Part shown: positions 53,495 to 62,253 of the stretch, piece by piece
How positions within the stretch are numbered: the first letter of the stretch is position 1
Layout: each line of letters opens with the position of its first letter
Assembly (NCBI RefSeq): GCF_046156265.1
Contig: NZ_JAWDIR010000004.1
Coordinates: 86,120 to 150,119 of the forward strand
DNA length: 64,000 bases
Reading direction: 5' to 3'
Origin: CAMDHY01 sp046156265
GTDB lineage: Bacteria > Pseudomonadota > Alphaproteobacteria > Rhizobiales > Segnochrobactraceae
Notes under the pieces: model-generated
The model's input: only the letters and a program-made list of their open reading frames with translations
Databases searched by the model: none
Told to the model about the DNA's origin: nothing
Program-made: the position numbers and the translations under genes

Positions 53495-54339
53495 CACCCC
53501 CGGCGGGTGAGCCCGACGCCCCCGCGGACGGCCTGCTCGCCGGCTGGGAGGCACCGGTTCGCGACGGACTGGCGGCGCGCGACGGTGACGCGGCCGAATC
53601 CCTGATCGTCGATGTCGAAGGCTTCGAGGGACCGCTCGACCTGCTGCTCGCACTGGCACGCACCCAGAAGGTCGATCTCGCGCGCATCTCCATCCTGGCG
53701 CTGGTTGACCAGTATCTCGCCTTCATCGGCGAGGCGCGGCGCCTCAGGCTCGAACTCGCCGCCGACTATCTCGTCATGGCCGCCTGGCTCACCTACCTGA
53801 AGTCGCGCCTGCTGCTGCCGCCGCCGCCGCCCGAGGACGGGCCGAGCGGCGAGGAACTCGCCGACGCACTGGCCTTCCGCCTGCGCCGGCTGGAGGCGAT
53901 GCGCGGCGCCGCTGCCCGCCTCGCCGGCCGGGCGCGCCTCGGCCGCGACGTCTTCGCGCGCGGGGCTCCCGAGACACTGGCGACGACGACGCGGCCGCTC
54001 TGGCAGGCGAGCCTCTATGACCTCGTCGCCGCCTATGCCTCGCAGCGCCAGCGCCAGGCGGTGACGACGATCCGCCTCTCGCGCCGGGCGGTGTGGTCGC
54101 TGGTTGATGCCCGCGCCATCCTGGAGCGGCTGGTCGGCAGGGTGGCCGCCTGGACCGAGCTCGACGTGCTGATGGCGAGCTATCTCGCCGACCCGTCCGA
54201 GCGCACGACCGTGCGCGCGAGCACCTTTACCGCGAGCCTGGAGCTTGCCAAGGAAGGGGTGGTGGAGATCGCCCAGACGGCCGCCTTCGCGCCGATTTTC
54301 GTGCGCGCCCGCACCACCGCGGAGCCGGCCGATGGCTGA
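53491..54339 (+). CDS. scpA: Segregation and condensation protein A
   Basis: ScpA is the kleisin bridging the SMC dimer. The 282-residue product has the conserved N-terminal block VDVEGFEGPLDLLLALARTQ, KVDLARISILALVDQYL and AADYLVMAAWLTYLKSRLLL, and a C-terminal winged helix (TFTASLELAKEGVVEIAQ). The GTG overlaps nagZ by 4 bases and the end overlaps scpB by 8. Confidence 0.92.
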   Translation: MTPPAGEPDAPADGLLAGWEAPVRDGLAARDGDAAESLIVDVEGFEGPLDLLLALARTQKVDLARISILALVDQYLAFIGEARRLRLELAADYLVMAAWLTYLKSRLLLPPPPPEDGPSGEELADALAFRLRRLEAMRGAAARLAGRARLGRDVFARGAPETLATTTRPLWQASLYDLVAAYASQRQRQAVTTIRLSRRAVWSLVDARAILERLVGRVAAWTELDVLMASYLADPSERTTVRASTFTASLELAKEGVVEIAQTAAFAPIFVRARTTAEPADG

Positions 54340-55009
54340 GCGCGGCACCATCGCCAGCCTGCCGGGGGCGGCGGGGCTGCGCGAGCACCTGCGGATCGTC
54401 GAGGCGGTGATCTTCGCGAGCGCGGTGCCGGTCGACGAGGCGGAGCTGGCGACGCACCTTCCGGCCGGCACCGACCTGTCACGACTGCTCGGCGAACTGC
54501 AGTCGGCCTATGCCGGCCGCGGCGTCAATCTCGTCGCGGTGGCCGGCGGCTGGGCGTTCCGGACGGCCGAGGACCTCGCGCCGCTGCTGCGCCGCGAGCA
54601 GGCCGAGCCGCGCAAGCTGTCGCGGGCGGCTCTGGAGACGCTCGCCATCATCGCCTACCACCAGCCGGCGACGCGGGCCGAGATCGAGGAGATCCGCGGC
54701 GTCGCAACCGCGAAGGGGACGCTCGACGTGCTGCTCGAGAGCGGCTGGGTGCGGATGCGCGGGCGGCGCAAGTCGCCGGGCCGGCCGATCACCTACGGCA
54801 CGACGCCGGCCTTCCTCGACCATTTCGGGCTCGAGCGCATCGGCGACCTGCCGGGGCTCGAGGAACTGAAGGGGGCCGGACTGCTCGATACGCTGCCGCA
54901 GGCGACGCTCGCCGCCCCGCGCGACGAGCCGGACCTTTTCGACGACGAGGAGCCATTGGGCGCCCTCGGCGAGGACGAAGCCGCCGCGGCTGACGAGGAC
55001 GTGTCGTGA
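54332..55009 (+). CDS. scpB: Segregation and condensation protein B
   Basis: ScpB is the winged-helix partner of ScpA in the SMC complex. The 225-residue product has HLRIVEAVIFASAVPVDEAE, SRAALETLAIIAYHQPATRA and SPGRPITYGTTPAFLDHFGL. Its C-terminal 40 residues are acidic. It overlaps scpA by 8 bases and the following ABC gene by 4. Confidence 0.93.
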   Translation: MAERGTIASLPGAAGLREHLRIVEAVIFASAVPVDEAELATHLPAGTDLSRLLGELQSAYAGRGVNLVAVAGGWAFRTAEDLAPLLRREQAEPRKLSRAALETLAIIAYHQPATRAEIEEIRGVATAKGTLDVLLESGWVRMRGRRKSPGRPITYGTTPAFLDHFGLERIGDLPGLEELKGAGLLDTLPQATLAAPRDEPDLFDDEEPLGALGEDEAAAADEDVS

Positions 55010-56085
55010 CGGAAAAGCCTGAAGAGCCGACGCGGCTCGTCTTCGAGCGGGTGTCGCGCCGGTTCGGTGCCCATGCGGCCGTTCACGAGGTGAGCCTCGC
55101 CGTGCGTGCCGGCGAGGTGCTGTGCCTGCTCGGCCCGTCCGGCTGCGGAAAGACGACGCTGCTGCGGATCGCCGCCGGCATCGAACGCCAGGATGCCGGG
55201 CGCGTCCTCATCGACGGCGAGGAGGTGGCAGGCCCCGAGCGGGTGCTGCCGCCGGAGGCGCGCAATGTCGGGCTGGTCTTCCAGGACTATGCGCTGTTTC
55301 CGCACCTGACGATCCTCGACAATGTGCGCTTCGGGCTCTCCGGCAGACCGTCGGCGGAGGCGCGGGAGACCGCGCTGGCGGCGCTGCAGTCGGTCGGCCT
55401 CGCCCACCTCGCCGACTCCTATCCGCACCGGCTCTCCGGCGGCGAGCAGCAGCGGGCTGCGCTCGCACGGGCGCTGGTGCCGCAGCCGCGCGTGCTCCTC
55501 ATGGACGAGCCGTTCTCCGGCCTCGATACGCGCCTGCGCGACCGTGTCCGCGACGAGACGATGGCGCTGCTGCGGGCGCGGGGGGCGACCGCCGTCGTCG
55601 TCACCCACGATCCGGAGGAGGCGCTGCGCATCGGCGACCGCATCGCCCTGATGCGCGACGGCCGGATCGTCCAGCTCGGCAGCCCCGAGGACCTCTACCA
55701 TCGCCCCGTCGACCTCGAGGCGGCGCGCTTCTTCTGCGAGACCAACGAGTTCGCCGGCCGCGTCGAGGCGGGCAGGGTGGTGACGCCGGTCGGCAGCTAT
55801 CCGCTCGGTTCCCCGTCGGCCGGCGGCTCGCGGCCCGAGGGGGCCGTGGTCGCGGGCGTCCGCCCGCACGATCTCCTGGTGCGGGCCGACGTCGCCGGCG
55901 CCGAGGGGGTTGCCGCAACGGTGATCGGACGCCATTTCCTTGGAGGAGCCGATCACCTCGACCTCGCCGTCCAGGGCGTCGAGGGGACGGTGTGGGCGAG
56001 GGTTCCGGCGCCGAGCCGCCACCGTGAGGGTGAGCGGGTCCGGGTGAGCGTCGACGGAGGCAGGGTCCTGGTGTTCGCGCCGTGA
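55006..56085 (+). CDS. Orphan ABC transporter ATPase, Fbp/Pot type with TOBE domain
   Basis: The 359-residue protein has Walker A LLGPSGCGKTTLLRIAAG, Q-loop GLVFQDYALFPHLTILDN, signature LSGGEQQRAALARAL, Walker B LLMDEPFSGLDTRL, switch His VVTHDPEEALR and a C-terminal TOBE-type region (residues 265-359). This layout is that of FbpC, which powers ferric-iron import, and related ATPases. No permease or binding protein is beside it. The GTG overlaps the scpB stop by 4 bases, so it is translated with the chromosome-segregation genes, an unexpected link. Confidence 0.85.
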   Translation: MTEKPEEPTRLVFERVSRRFGAHAAVHEVSLAVRAGEVLCLLGPSGCGKTTLLRIAAGIERQDAGRVLIDGEEVAGPERVLPPEARNVGLVFQDYALFPHLTILDNVRFGLSGRPSAEARETALAALQSVGLAHLADSYPHRLSGGEQQRAALARALVPQPRVLLMDEPFSGLDTRLRDRVRDETMALLRARGATAVVVTHDPEEALRIGDRIALMRDGRIVQLGSPEDLYHRPVDLEAARFFCETNEFAGRVEAGRVVTPVGSYPLGSPSAGGSRPEGAVVAGVRPHDLLVRADVAGAEGVAATVIGRHFLGGADHLDLAVQGVEGTVWARVPAPSRHREGERVRVSVDGGRVLVFAP

Positions 56086-56228
56086 GCGGACGGGGCGCCG
56101 GACCTTCGGTAGCGGCATAGGGCCGCGCCGATCGCAGGCGGGCTTGTTGCGGCGCCGGGTGCTTTGCTGCAATAGTCCCGCGGAAAGAAGGTCCCCTGGG
56201 ACCGACATCCGACGAGGAGTAGCCGCAC

Positions 56229-56477
56229 ATGGGTGCGTTCAGTTTCTGGCACATTCTCATCGTCGCGGCGGTGGTGATCCTGTTGTTCGGCCGCGGCAAG
56301 ATCTCCGAGCTGATGGGCGACGTCGCCAAGGGCATCAAGAGCTTCAAGAAGGGCTTGTCCGAGGACGAGACCACGGCCGCCGCGCCGCCGCCGGCGACGC
56401 CGCCGCGTGCTATCGACCACGAGCCGGTGGAGCCGGTGCGCGTCGAGAAGGCCGAGGAGCGCTCGAAGGTCGGCTGA
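56229..56477 (+). CDS. tatA: Twin-arginine translocase subunit TatA
   Basis: TatA forms the pore-associated oligomer of the twin-arginine pathway for folded proteins. The 82-residue product has the N-terminal membrane helix (WHILIVAAVVILLFGRGK), the amphipathic helix ISELMGDVAKGIKSFKKG and an acidic, Pro-rich tail. It heads tatA-tatB-tatC. Confidence 0.93.
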   Translation: MGAFSFWHILIVAAVVILLFGRGKISELMGDVAKGIKSFKKGLSEDETTAAAPPPATPPRAIDHEPVEPVRVEKAEERSKVG

Positions 56478-56562
56478 AGGCCGTCCTTTGACCGAGGCAT
56501 TCCGTTGACCGTCTTCTCGCCGGCCGCTCGCGGCCGGCTCGCCCGCGCCCGGCACCCCCTGC

Positions 56563-57168
56563 ATGTTTGACATCGGTTGGACCGAACTGCTCGTCATCGC
56601 CATGGTGGCGATCATCGTCGTCGGCCCGAAGGAGCTGCCGCGCATGCTGCGCACCTTCGGCAGCATGCTCGGCAAGATGCGGCGCATGGCCGGCGAGTTC
56701 CAGTCGCAGTTCAACGACGTGCTGCGCGAAGCGGAACGCCAGGCCGACCTCGACGACGTCAAGAAGCAGGTGGAATCGGCGCGCAAGTTCGATCCGCTGA
56801 AGGACGTGCGCGAGAGCCTGACGAACGCCGTCTCGACCCCGAAGACGCCAACGCCGGCGACGCCGGCCGCCGCGAGCCCGCTGCCTCCCGCGACTGCGGT
56901 GACGCCCGCGGCCGACGCAGCGCCGCTGACGGCGGCGGAGGCCGGTGCTGCGCCTTCGGGTGAGATCGCAGCCGCGCCGTTGCCGCCTGCTTCGCCGGCG
57001 CCTGTTCCGGCGGCTGAGGAGCCCAAGCCGATACCCACGATCGAAACTCCGCCGCCGGCGGCGCCCACCGCCCCGGTTGCGCCCGCCGCATCCGCTCCGG
57101 TGGAGGCGGTCCCGACGCCCGCCGCACCCGAGGCCCCTAAGCCTGCTTCCGGCGGAGGAGCCGCATGA
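56563..57168 (+). CDS. tatB: Twin-arginine translocase subunit TatB
   Basis: TatB works with TatC as the twin-arginine signal receptor. The 201-residue product starts MFDIGWTELLVIAMVAIIVV followed by GPKELPRMLRTFGSMLGKMR, the classic TatB pattern, and a long Pro/Ala-rich tail (residues 95-201). Its stop overlaps the tatC ATG by 4 bases. Confidence 0.93.
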   Translation: MFDIGWTELLVIAMVAIIVVGPKELPRMLRTFGSMLGKMRRMAGEFQSQFNDVLREAERQADLDDVKKQVESARKFDPLKDVRESLTNAVSTPKTPTPATPAAASPLPPATAVTPAADAAPLTAAEAGAAPSGEIAAAPLPPASPAPVPAAEEPKPIPTIETPPPAAPTAPVAPAASAPVEAVPTPAAPEAPKPASGGGAA

Positions 57169-57968
57169 AGACCCCCGAGGACGAGGACGAGATCGAGGCC
57201 TCGCGCGCCCCGCTCATCGAGCATCTGGTCGAGCTGCGCTCGCGCCTGATCAAGACGGTGCTGGCGATCGTCGTCGCCTTCATCGTCTGCTTCTATTTCG
57301 CCACCGACGTCTTCAACATCCTGATCATTCCGTACGAGAACGCCGTCGGCGACACCAAGCCGATCGAGATGATCTATACGGCGCCGCAGGAATATTTCTT
57401 CACGCAGCTGAAGCTGGCGCTCTTCGGGGCGCTGTTTATCGCCTTCCCGGTCATCGCCAGCCAGATCTACATGTTCGTGGCGCCGGGGCTCTATCGCAAC
57501 GAGCGCAGCGCGTTCCTGCCGTTCCTGGTGGCGACGCCGATCCTGTTCCTGATCGGCGCGTCGCTGGTGTTCTTCTTCGTGATGCCGGTGGCGCTCGCCT
57601 TCTTCCTGTCGATGGAGCAGCACGGCGGGGCGGGTGAGGCCTCGATCATCCTGCTGCCGCGGGTGAGCGAATATCTCGGTCTGATCATGGTGCTGATCTT
57701 CGCCTTCGGCCTGGTGTTCCAGCTGCCGGTGGTGCTGACGCTGCTCGGCCGCGCCGGCCTGGTGACGGCCGCCGGCCTGCGCCAGAAGCGGCGCTGGGCG
57801 ATCGTCATCGCCTTCATCGTCGCGGCGGTGCTGACGCCGCCCGATCCGATCAGCCAGATCTCCCTTGCGATCCCGGCGATGCTTCTCTACGAGGTCTCGA
57901 TCCTGGCGGTCCGGCAGATCGAGCGGTCGCGCGAGAAGGCCGAGCGGGAACGCGACGCCGCCGCCTGA
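57165..57968 (+). CDS. tatC: Twin-arginine translocase subunit TatC
   Basis: This is the six-helix membrane receptor of the Tat pathway. The 267-residue product has the N-terminal APLIEHLVELRSRLIK motif and conserved regions PQEYFFTQLKLALFGALFIA and FGLVFQLPVVLTLLGRAG. Its ATG overlaps tatB. serS follows after 73 bases. Confidence 0.95.
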   Translation: MKTPEDEDEIEASRAPLIEHLVELRSRLIKTVLAIVVAFIVCFYFATDVFNILIIPYENAVGDTKPIEMIYTAPQEYFFTQLKLALFGALFIAFPVIASQIYMFVAPGLYRNERSAFLPFLVATPILFLIGASLVFFFVMPVALAFFLSMEQHGGAGEASIILLPRVSEYLGLIMVLIFAFGLVFQLPVVLTLLGRAGLVTAAGLRQKRRWAIVIAFIVAAVLTPPDPISQISLAIPAMLLYEVSILAVRQIERSREKAERERDAAA

Positions 57969-58041
57969 GCGCCGGCCGCCGCCAGCCCGTTTCCCGCCCG
58001 GCCGGTCCGTTTGCCGCCGGCCTCCGCCCGGAGTTCTTCCG

Positions 58042-59325
58042 ATGCTCGACGTCCGCTGGATCCGTGAGGAGCCCGCCGCGCTCGACCGTGCGCTCGCCCG
58101 CCGCCATTCCGCGGCGCGCGCCGGCGACATCCTCGCCCTCGACGAGCGCCGCCGTTCGCTGATCGCCTCGCTGCAGGCGATGCAGGAGCGCCGCAACGCG
58201 GCGTCGAAGGAGATCGGCGCAGCGAAGGCGGCCAAGGACGAGGCGCGTGCGGCTGCCCTGATGGCCGAGGTGACCGAGCTCAAGACGCGGATGCCGGAGG
58301 ACGAGGTGGCGCTGAAGGCGGCGGAGGCAGCCCTCGACGCCGCGCTTGCCGAGCTGCCGAACGTGCCGCTCGACGAGGTGCCCGAAGGCGCCGACGAGAA
58401 GGACAATCTCGAGCTCCGCCAGGTCGGTGCGCGCCCCGCCTTCGACTTCACGCCGCGCCAGCACTTCGAGATCGGCGAGGCGCTCGGGCTGATGGACTTC
58501 GAGGCCGCCTCGAAGCTCTCCGGCGCGCGCTTCGTCGTGCTGAAGGGCGCGCTCGCCCGGCTCGAGCGGGCGCTCGGGCAGTTCATGCTCGACCTGCACA
58601 CCGACCAGCACGGCTACACCGAGGTGCAGCCGCCGCTGCTCGTCAAGGACGCCGCGCTCTACGGCACGGCGCAACTGCCGAAGTTCGCCGAGGACCAGTT
58701 TCGCACCACCGACGGGTTCTGGCTGATCCCGACCGCCGAGGTGCCGCTGACGAACCTCGTGCGCGAGCAGATGCTGGACGAGGCAGCGCTGCCGCTGCGC
58801 TTCACGGCGCTCACCCCCTGTTTCCGTTCGGAAGCCGGCTCCGCCGGGCGCGACACCCGCGGGATGCTGCGCCAGCACCAGTTCGACAAGGTCGAGATGG
58901 TGTCGATCACCACGCCGGAGACCTCGATCGAGGAGCACGAGCGGATGACCGGCTGCGCCGAGGCCGTGCTGAAGGCGCTGGGGTTGCCGTACCGCGTCGT
59001 CGTGCTGTGCACCGGCGACATGGGCTTTGCTTCGCAGAAGACCTACGACATCGAGGTGTGGCTGCCGGGGCAGGACACCTTCCGCGAGATCTCGTCCTGC
59101 TCTGTCTGCGGCGACTTCCAGGCGCGGCGGATGAACGCCCGCTATCGCCCGGCCGAGGGCAAGGGGCCGCGCTATGTCCACACCCTCAACGGGTCGGGCA
59201 TCGCGGTCGGCCGTGCGCTGATCGCGGTGATGGAGAACTACCAGACCGCCGACGGCGCCGTCATGGTGCCGGAGGTGTTGAGGCCGTACATGGGCGGCAT
59301 CACCAAGATCGAACGGGCCGCCTGA
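58042..59325 (+). CDS. serS: Seryl-tRNA synthetase
   Basis: This class II synthetase charges tRNA-Ser. The 427-residue product has an N-terminal coiled-coil arm (about residues 30-100), motif 2 CFRSEAGSAGRDTRGMLRQH and motif 3 NGSGIAVGRALIAVMENYQ. The stop overlaps the surE start by one base (TGATG). Confidence 0.95.
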   Translation: MLDVRWIREEPAALDRALARRHSAARAGDILALDERRRSLIASLQAMQERRNAASKEIGAAKAAKDEARAAALMAEVTELKTRMPEDEVALKAAEAALDAALAELPNVPLDEVPEGADEKDNLELRQVGARPAFDFTPRQHFEIGEALGLMDFEAASKLSGARFVVLKGALARLERALGQFMLDLHTDQHGYTEVQPPLLVKDAALYGTAQLPKFAEDQFRTTDGFWLIPTAEVPLTNLVREQMLDEAALPLRFTALTPCFRSEAGSAGRDTRGMLRQHQFDKVEMVSITTPETSIEEHERMTGCAEAVLKALGLPYRVVVLCTGDMGFASQKTYDIEVWLPGQDTFREISSCSVCGDFQARRMNARYRPAEGKGPRYVHTLNGSGIAVGRALIAVMENYQTADGAVMVPEVLRPYMGGITKIERAA

Positions 59326-60086
59326 TGCGCATTCTCATCACCAACGACGACGGCATCCACGCGCCGGGACTGAAGACGCTGGAGACGATCGCCCGGGCGC
59401 TCTCCGACGACGTGTGGGTGGTGGCGCCGGAGACCGACCAGTCGGGCTCGGCGCACTCGCTGACGCTGTCGGATCCGCTGCGCGTGCGCGAGGTGTCGAA
59501 GCAGCACTTTGCGGTGAAGGGCACGCCGACCGACTGCGTGATCATCGCGCTCAAGAACCTGATGAAGAGCCCGCCGGACCTCGTGCTCTCCGGCGTCAAC
59601 CGCGGGCAGAACCTCGCCGAGGACGTCACCTATTCGGGCACCGTCGCCGGCGCCATGGAGGGGACGCTGCTCGGCGTCCGCTCGATCGCGCTGTCGCAGG
59701 CCTATTCGGCGGCGACGCGCGGCCAGCCGCGCTACGAGACGGCGGAGGCGCTCGGGCCGGAGCTCGTCGACCGGCTGGCGAAGATCGAGGTGCCGCCGGG
59801 CACGCTGTTCAACGTCAACTTCCCCGACCGCGAGCCGGACGGCGTCACCGGCGTCGCCGTGACGACCCAGGGCCGCCGCGACCAGGAGCTCTTGTCGATC
59901 GACGCCCGCATGGACGGGCGCGGGTTCCCCTACTACTGGATCGTCTTCGGCCGCTCGCCGTTCGAGACGGTGGAGGGTTCGGACCTGCGCGCCATCGCCG
60001 AGGGCAAGATTTCCGTGACGCCGCTGAGACTCGACCTGACGGCCCACGAATTGCGTGCCAAGCTCGCTGCCTCGATCGAACGTTGA
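59325..60086 (+). CDS. surE: 5'/3'-nucleotidase SurE
   Basis: SurE dephosphorylates nucleoside monophosphates in stationary-phase survival. The 253-residue product starts MRILITNDDGIHAPGLKTL with the metal Asp pair (D8, D9) and has DQSGSAHSLTL and LVLSGVNRGQNLAEDVTYSG. It overlaps serS by one base and is seven bases from pcm. Confidence 0.93.
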   Translation: MRILITNDDGIHAPGLKTLETIARALSDDVWVVAPETDQSGSAHSLTLSDPLRVREVSKQHFAVKGTPTDCVIIALKNLMKSPPDLVLSGVNRGQNLAEDVTYSGTVAGAMEGTLLGVRSIALSQAYSAATRGQPRYETAEALGPELVDRLAKIEVPPGTLFNVNFPDREPDGVTGVAVTTQGRRDQELLSIDARMDGRGFPYYWIVFGRSPFETVEGSDLRAIAEGKISVTPLRLDLTAHELRAKLAASIER

Positions 60087-60093
60087 GGCGGCG

Positions 60094-60774
60094 ATGGCGG
60101 GGCGCGACGGCGACAGCCATGAGGGGGACGAGGACCGCGACCGCGTCTCCCGCGCCGGCTTCACGCTCGGCCTGAGGCGGCACGGCATCCGTGACCTGCG
60201 CGTGCTCTCGGCGATGGAGCAGGTGCCGCGCAAGCTGTTCCTGCCGGCCCATCTGCATGCCGACGCCTATACCGACCGGGCGCTGCCGATCGAGTGCGGC
60301 CAGACGATCTCGCAGCCCTCGCTGGTGGCGATGATGACGGAGGCGCTCGGCGTGCAGCCGGGCGACCGCGTGCTCGAGGTCGGCACCGGCTCGGGCTACC
60401 AGGCGGCGGTGCTGTCGAAGCTCGCGCGCGAGGTCTACACGATCGAGCGCTTCCGCTCGCTGCTGTCGCTCGCCGAGGAGCGCTTCGCCGCGCTTCGGCT
60501 CTCCAACATCATGACCAAGCTCGACGACGGGGCGCTCGGCTGGCCGGAGAAGGCGCCGTTCGACCGCATCGTCGTCACCGCCGCCGCAGCCGAACTGCCC
60601 GAGGCGCTCGTCGCGCAGCTGAAGATCGGCGGCGTCATGGTGGTGCCGGTCGGGCCGGCGGGCAGCGTCCAGACGCTCCTGAAGATCGTCCGCACGCCCG
60701 AGGGCTATACGCCGGCGGCACTCGCCGAGGTGCGCTTCGTGCCGATGGTGGCGGGGGTCGCGAGCCGGCTATAG
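60094..60774 (+). CDS. pcm: Protein-L-isoaspartate O-methyltransferase
   Basis: This SAM-dependent enzyme repairs isoaspartyl residues in damaged proteins. The 226-residue product has MEQVPRKLFLP, GQTISQPSLVAMM, the SAM loop VLEVGTGSGYQAAVL and FDRIVVTAAAAELPEAL. The surE-pcm pairing is classic. ATG 60094 is chosen for the family start; an in-frame upstream ATG (60055) lies inside surE. Confidence 0.93.
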   Translation: MAGRDGDSHEGDEDRDRVSRAGFTLGLRRHGIRDLRVLSAMEQVPRKLFLPAHLHADAYTDRALPIECGQTISQPSLVAMMTEALGVQPGDRVLEVGTGSGYQAAVLSKLAREVYTIERFRSLLSLAEERFAALRLSNIMTKLDDGALGWPEKAPFDRIVVTAAAAELPEALVAQLKIGGVMVVPVGPAGSVQTLLKIVRTPEGYTPAALAEVRFVPMVAGVASRL

Positions 60775-60813
60775 AGGCGAAAACGGGAATAATTGCTGTT
60801 CCCTCATCGCCAT

Positions 60814-60828
60814 TAAGCCTTCGTCAAC
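60814..60828. promoter_or_regulatory. Near-match to a CtrA box before the LysM/LytM gene
   Basis: TTAA-N7-TCAA, in the context CATTAAGCCTTCGTCAACG, differs at one base from the CtrA consensus TTAA-N7-TTAA. It lies 54 bases before the lipoprotein start. A cell-division role for that gene would suit CtrA control, but one mismatch leaves it speculative. Confidence 0.3.
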
Positions 60829-60881
60829 GCTGATTCCGTCTACTCGTCCTCGAAGTTTTCGGCCTTCGACGGGTAGGTGCC

Positions 60882-62162
60882 ATGCAGCGCGGAACTGAGA
60901 TTCGGCGATCGAGGAACATCCTCCGCGTGTCGGCGGCGATGCTCGCGGCGGCCGGCGTCGCCGGGTGTTCCGGCGACTTCTCGCGCCTGTCGATGGGGCC
61001 GATGTTCACCGCCTCCACCGACAACCAGCGCGCCGTGATGGGCGCCAACCCCGAACAGGACATCGTCACCGGCTCGGTGCCCTCCGGCACCGTCCAGACG
61101 ACGGCACTGGCGCCGCCCGGCGGCGCCCACGTGTCGGCCGCGACGGGTCCGGCCCGGCAGTACCGCGGCTGGACGACGATGGGCGGCACGACCGTGACGG
61201 TCGCGGCCGGCGACACCGCCACGACGCTGTCGCGCCGCTACGGCGTGCCGGAGGACGCGCTGCTCGCCACCAACGGCATGACGAACGCCCAGCAGATCGT
61301 TCCCGGCCGCCACGTCGTCATCCCGGTGTTCTCGTCGGGTGGGGCGGCGGTCGCCGCCGCGCCGGCCGCCGGCGGCATGCCGGCGACGCACAAGGTGGTG
61401 GCCGGCGACACGCTGCTGTCGATCGCCCGCACCTACGGCGTGCCGGCGTCCTCGATCGCCCAGGCGAACGGCCTGCCGGACAACGGCATCGTCAAGCTCG
61501 GCCAGACGCTGCGCATCCCCGGCGCGACCGGCGCCAACACCCGCGTCGCCGCACTGCCGACCGCCAACGACGCGATGCCGGCGAAGGCGCCGGACGTGAA
61601 GCCGGTGACGCCGGCTCCCGTCGCCGCTGGCACGCCGCCGACGACCCTCGACGCCCAGGCGCAGGCGCCGGCCGCCGCCGCCGCGCCGACGGAGGTCGCC
61701 TCGCTGCCGGCGCTCGCAGGACAGGCTGGTGCGACCGCCACCGATGCCGCTCCCGCGGCCGCCGAGAGCCCGGAGGAGGCCGGCTCCGGCTTCCGCTGGC
61801 CGGCGCGCGGCCGCATCGTCGCCGGCTTCGGCCGCCGCCCGAACGGCGAGCAGAACGACGGCATCAACATCGCGCTTCCCGAGGGCACGCCGATCAAGGC
61901 GGCGGAATCGGGCACCGTCATCTACGCCGGCAATGAACTGACGGGCTTCGGCAACCTCGTGCTCGTCCGCCACGCCGACGGCTGGGTGACCGCCTACGCC
62001 CACGCCAAGGAGATCACCGTCGCCCGCGGCGCGGAAGTCCGGCGCGGCCAGGTGATCGGCACGGTGGGTGCCACCGGCGCGGTGAACCAGCCGCAGCTGC
62101 ACTTCGAGCTGCGCAAGGGCTCCACCCCGGTCGATCCGCTGCCGCACCTGTCGGGTGCGTGA
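60882..62162 (+). CDS. NlpD-like lipoprotein with two LysM and a degenerate LytM domain
   Basis: The 426-residue protein has a lipobox (AAAGVAGC, Cys29), two LysM peptidoglycan-binding domains (about residues 105-150, GDTATTLSRRYGVPEDAL; 167-212, GDTLLSIARTYGVPASSI), a Pro/Ala linker and a C-terminal M23/LytM domain. Zinc ligands are lost: the His-x-Gly-x-Asp site is N325-D-G-I-N329, and the His-x-His pair is QLH. Loss of metal residues marks non-catalytic activators of amidases such as E. coli NlpD and EnvC. It is therefore probably an amidase activator in daughter-cell separation, not a peptidase. Confidence 0.87.
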   Translation: MQRGTEIRRSRNILRVSAAMLAAAGVAGCSGDFSRLSMGPMFTASTDNQRAVMGANPEQDIVTGSVPSGTVQTTALAPPGGAHVSAATGPARQYRGWTTMGGTTVTVAAGDTATTLSRRYGVPEDALLATNGMTNAQQIVPGRHVVIPVFSSGGAAVAAAPAAGGMPATHKVVAGDTLLSIARTYGVPASSIAQANGLPDNGIVKLGQTLRIPGATGANTRVAALPTANDAMPAKAPDVKPVTPAPVAAGTPPTTLDAQAQAPAAAAAPTEVASLPALAGQAGATATDAAPAAAESPEEAGSGFRWPARGRIVAGFGRRPNGEQNDGINIALPEGTPIKAAESGTVIYAGNELTGFGNLVLVRHADGWVTAYAHAKEITVARGAEVRRGQVIGTVGATGAVNQPQLHFELRKGSTPVDPLPHLSGA

Positions 62163-62204
62163 GACGAGGCGCCGGGGCGCCACCGCGCTCCAGAAACGTG
62201 ATTT

Positions 62205-62237
62205 CGAAGGCCCGCCGGTCGCCCAGGCGGGCCTTCG
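62205..62237. terminator. Bidirectional hairpin between convergent genes
   Basis: A perfect 12-bp stem (CGAAGGCCCGCC with its complement) and a 9-base loop lies between the convergent lipoprotein and ATPase genes. Only short T stretches follow. It probably ends transcription from both sides. Confidence 0.6.
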
Positions 62238-62253
62238 GCGTTCCGGGGCTCGC

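Noticed and set aside
55953..58601. An 882-codon minus-strand frame
   Set aside because: It is antisense to tatABC and serS, all clearly real.
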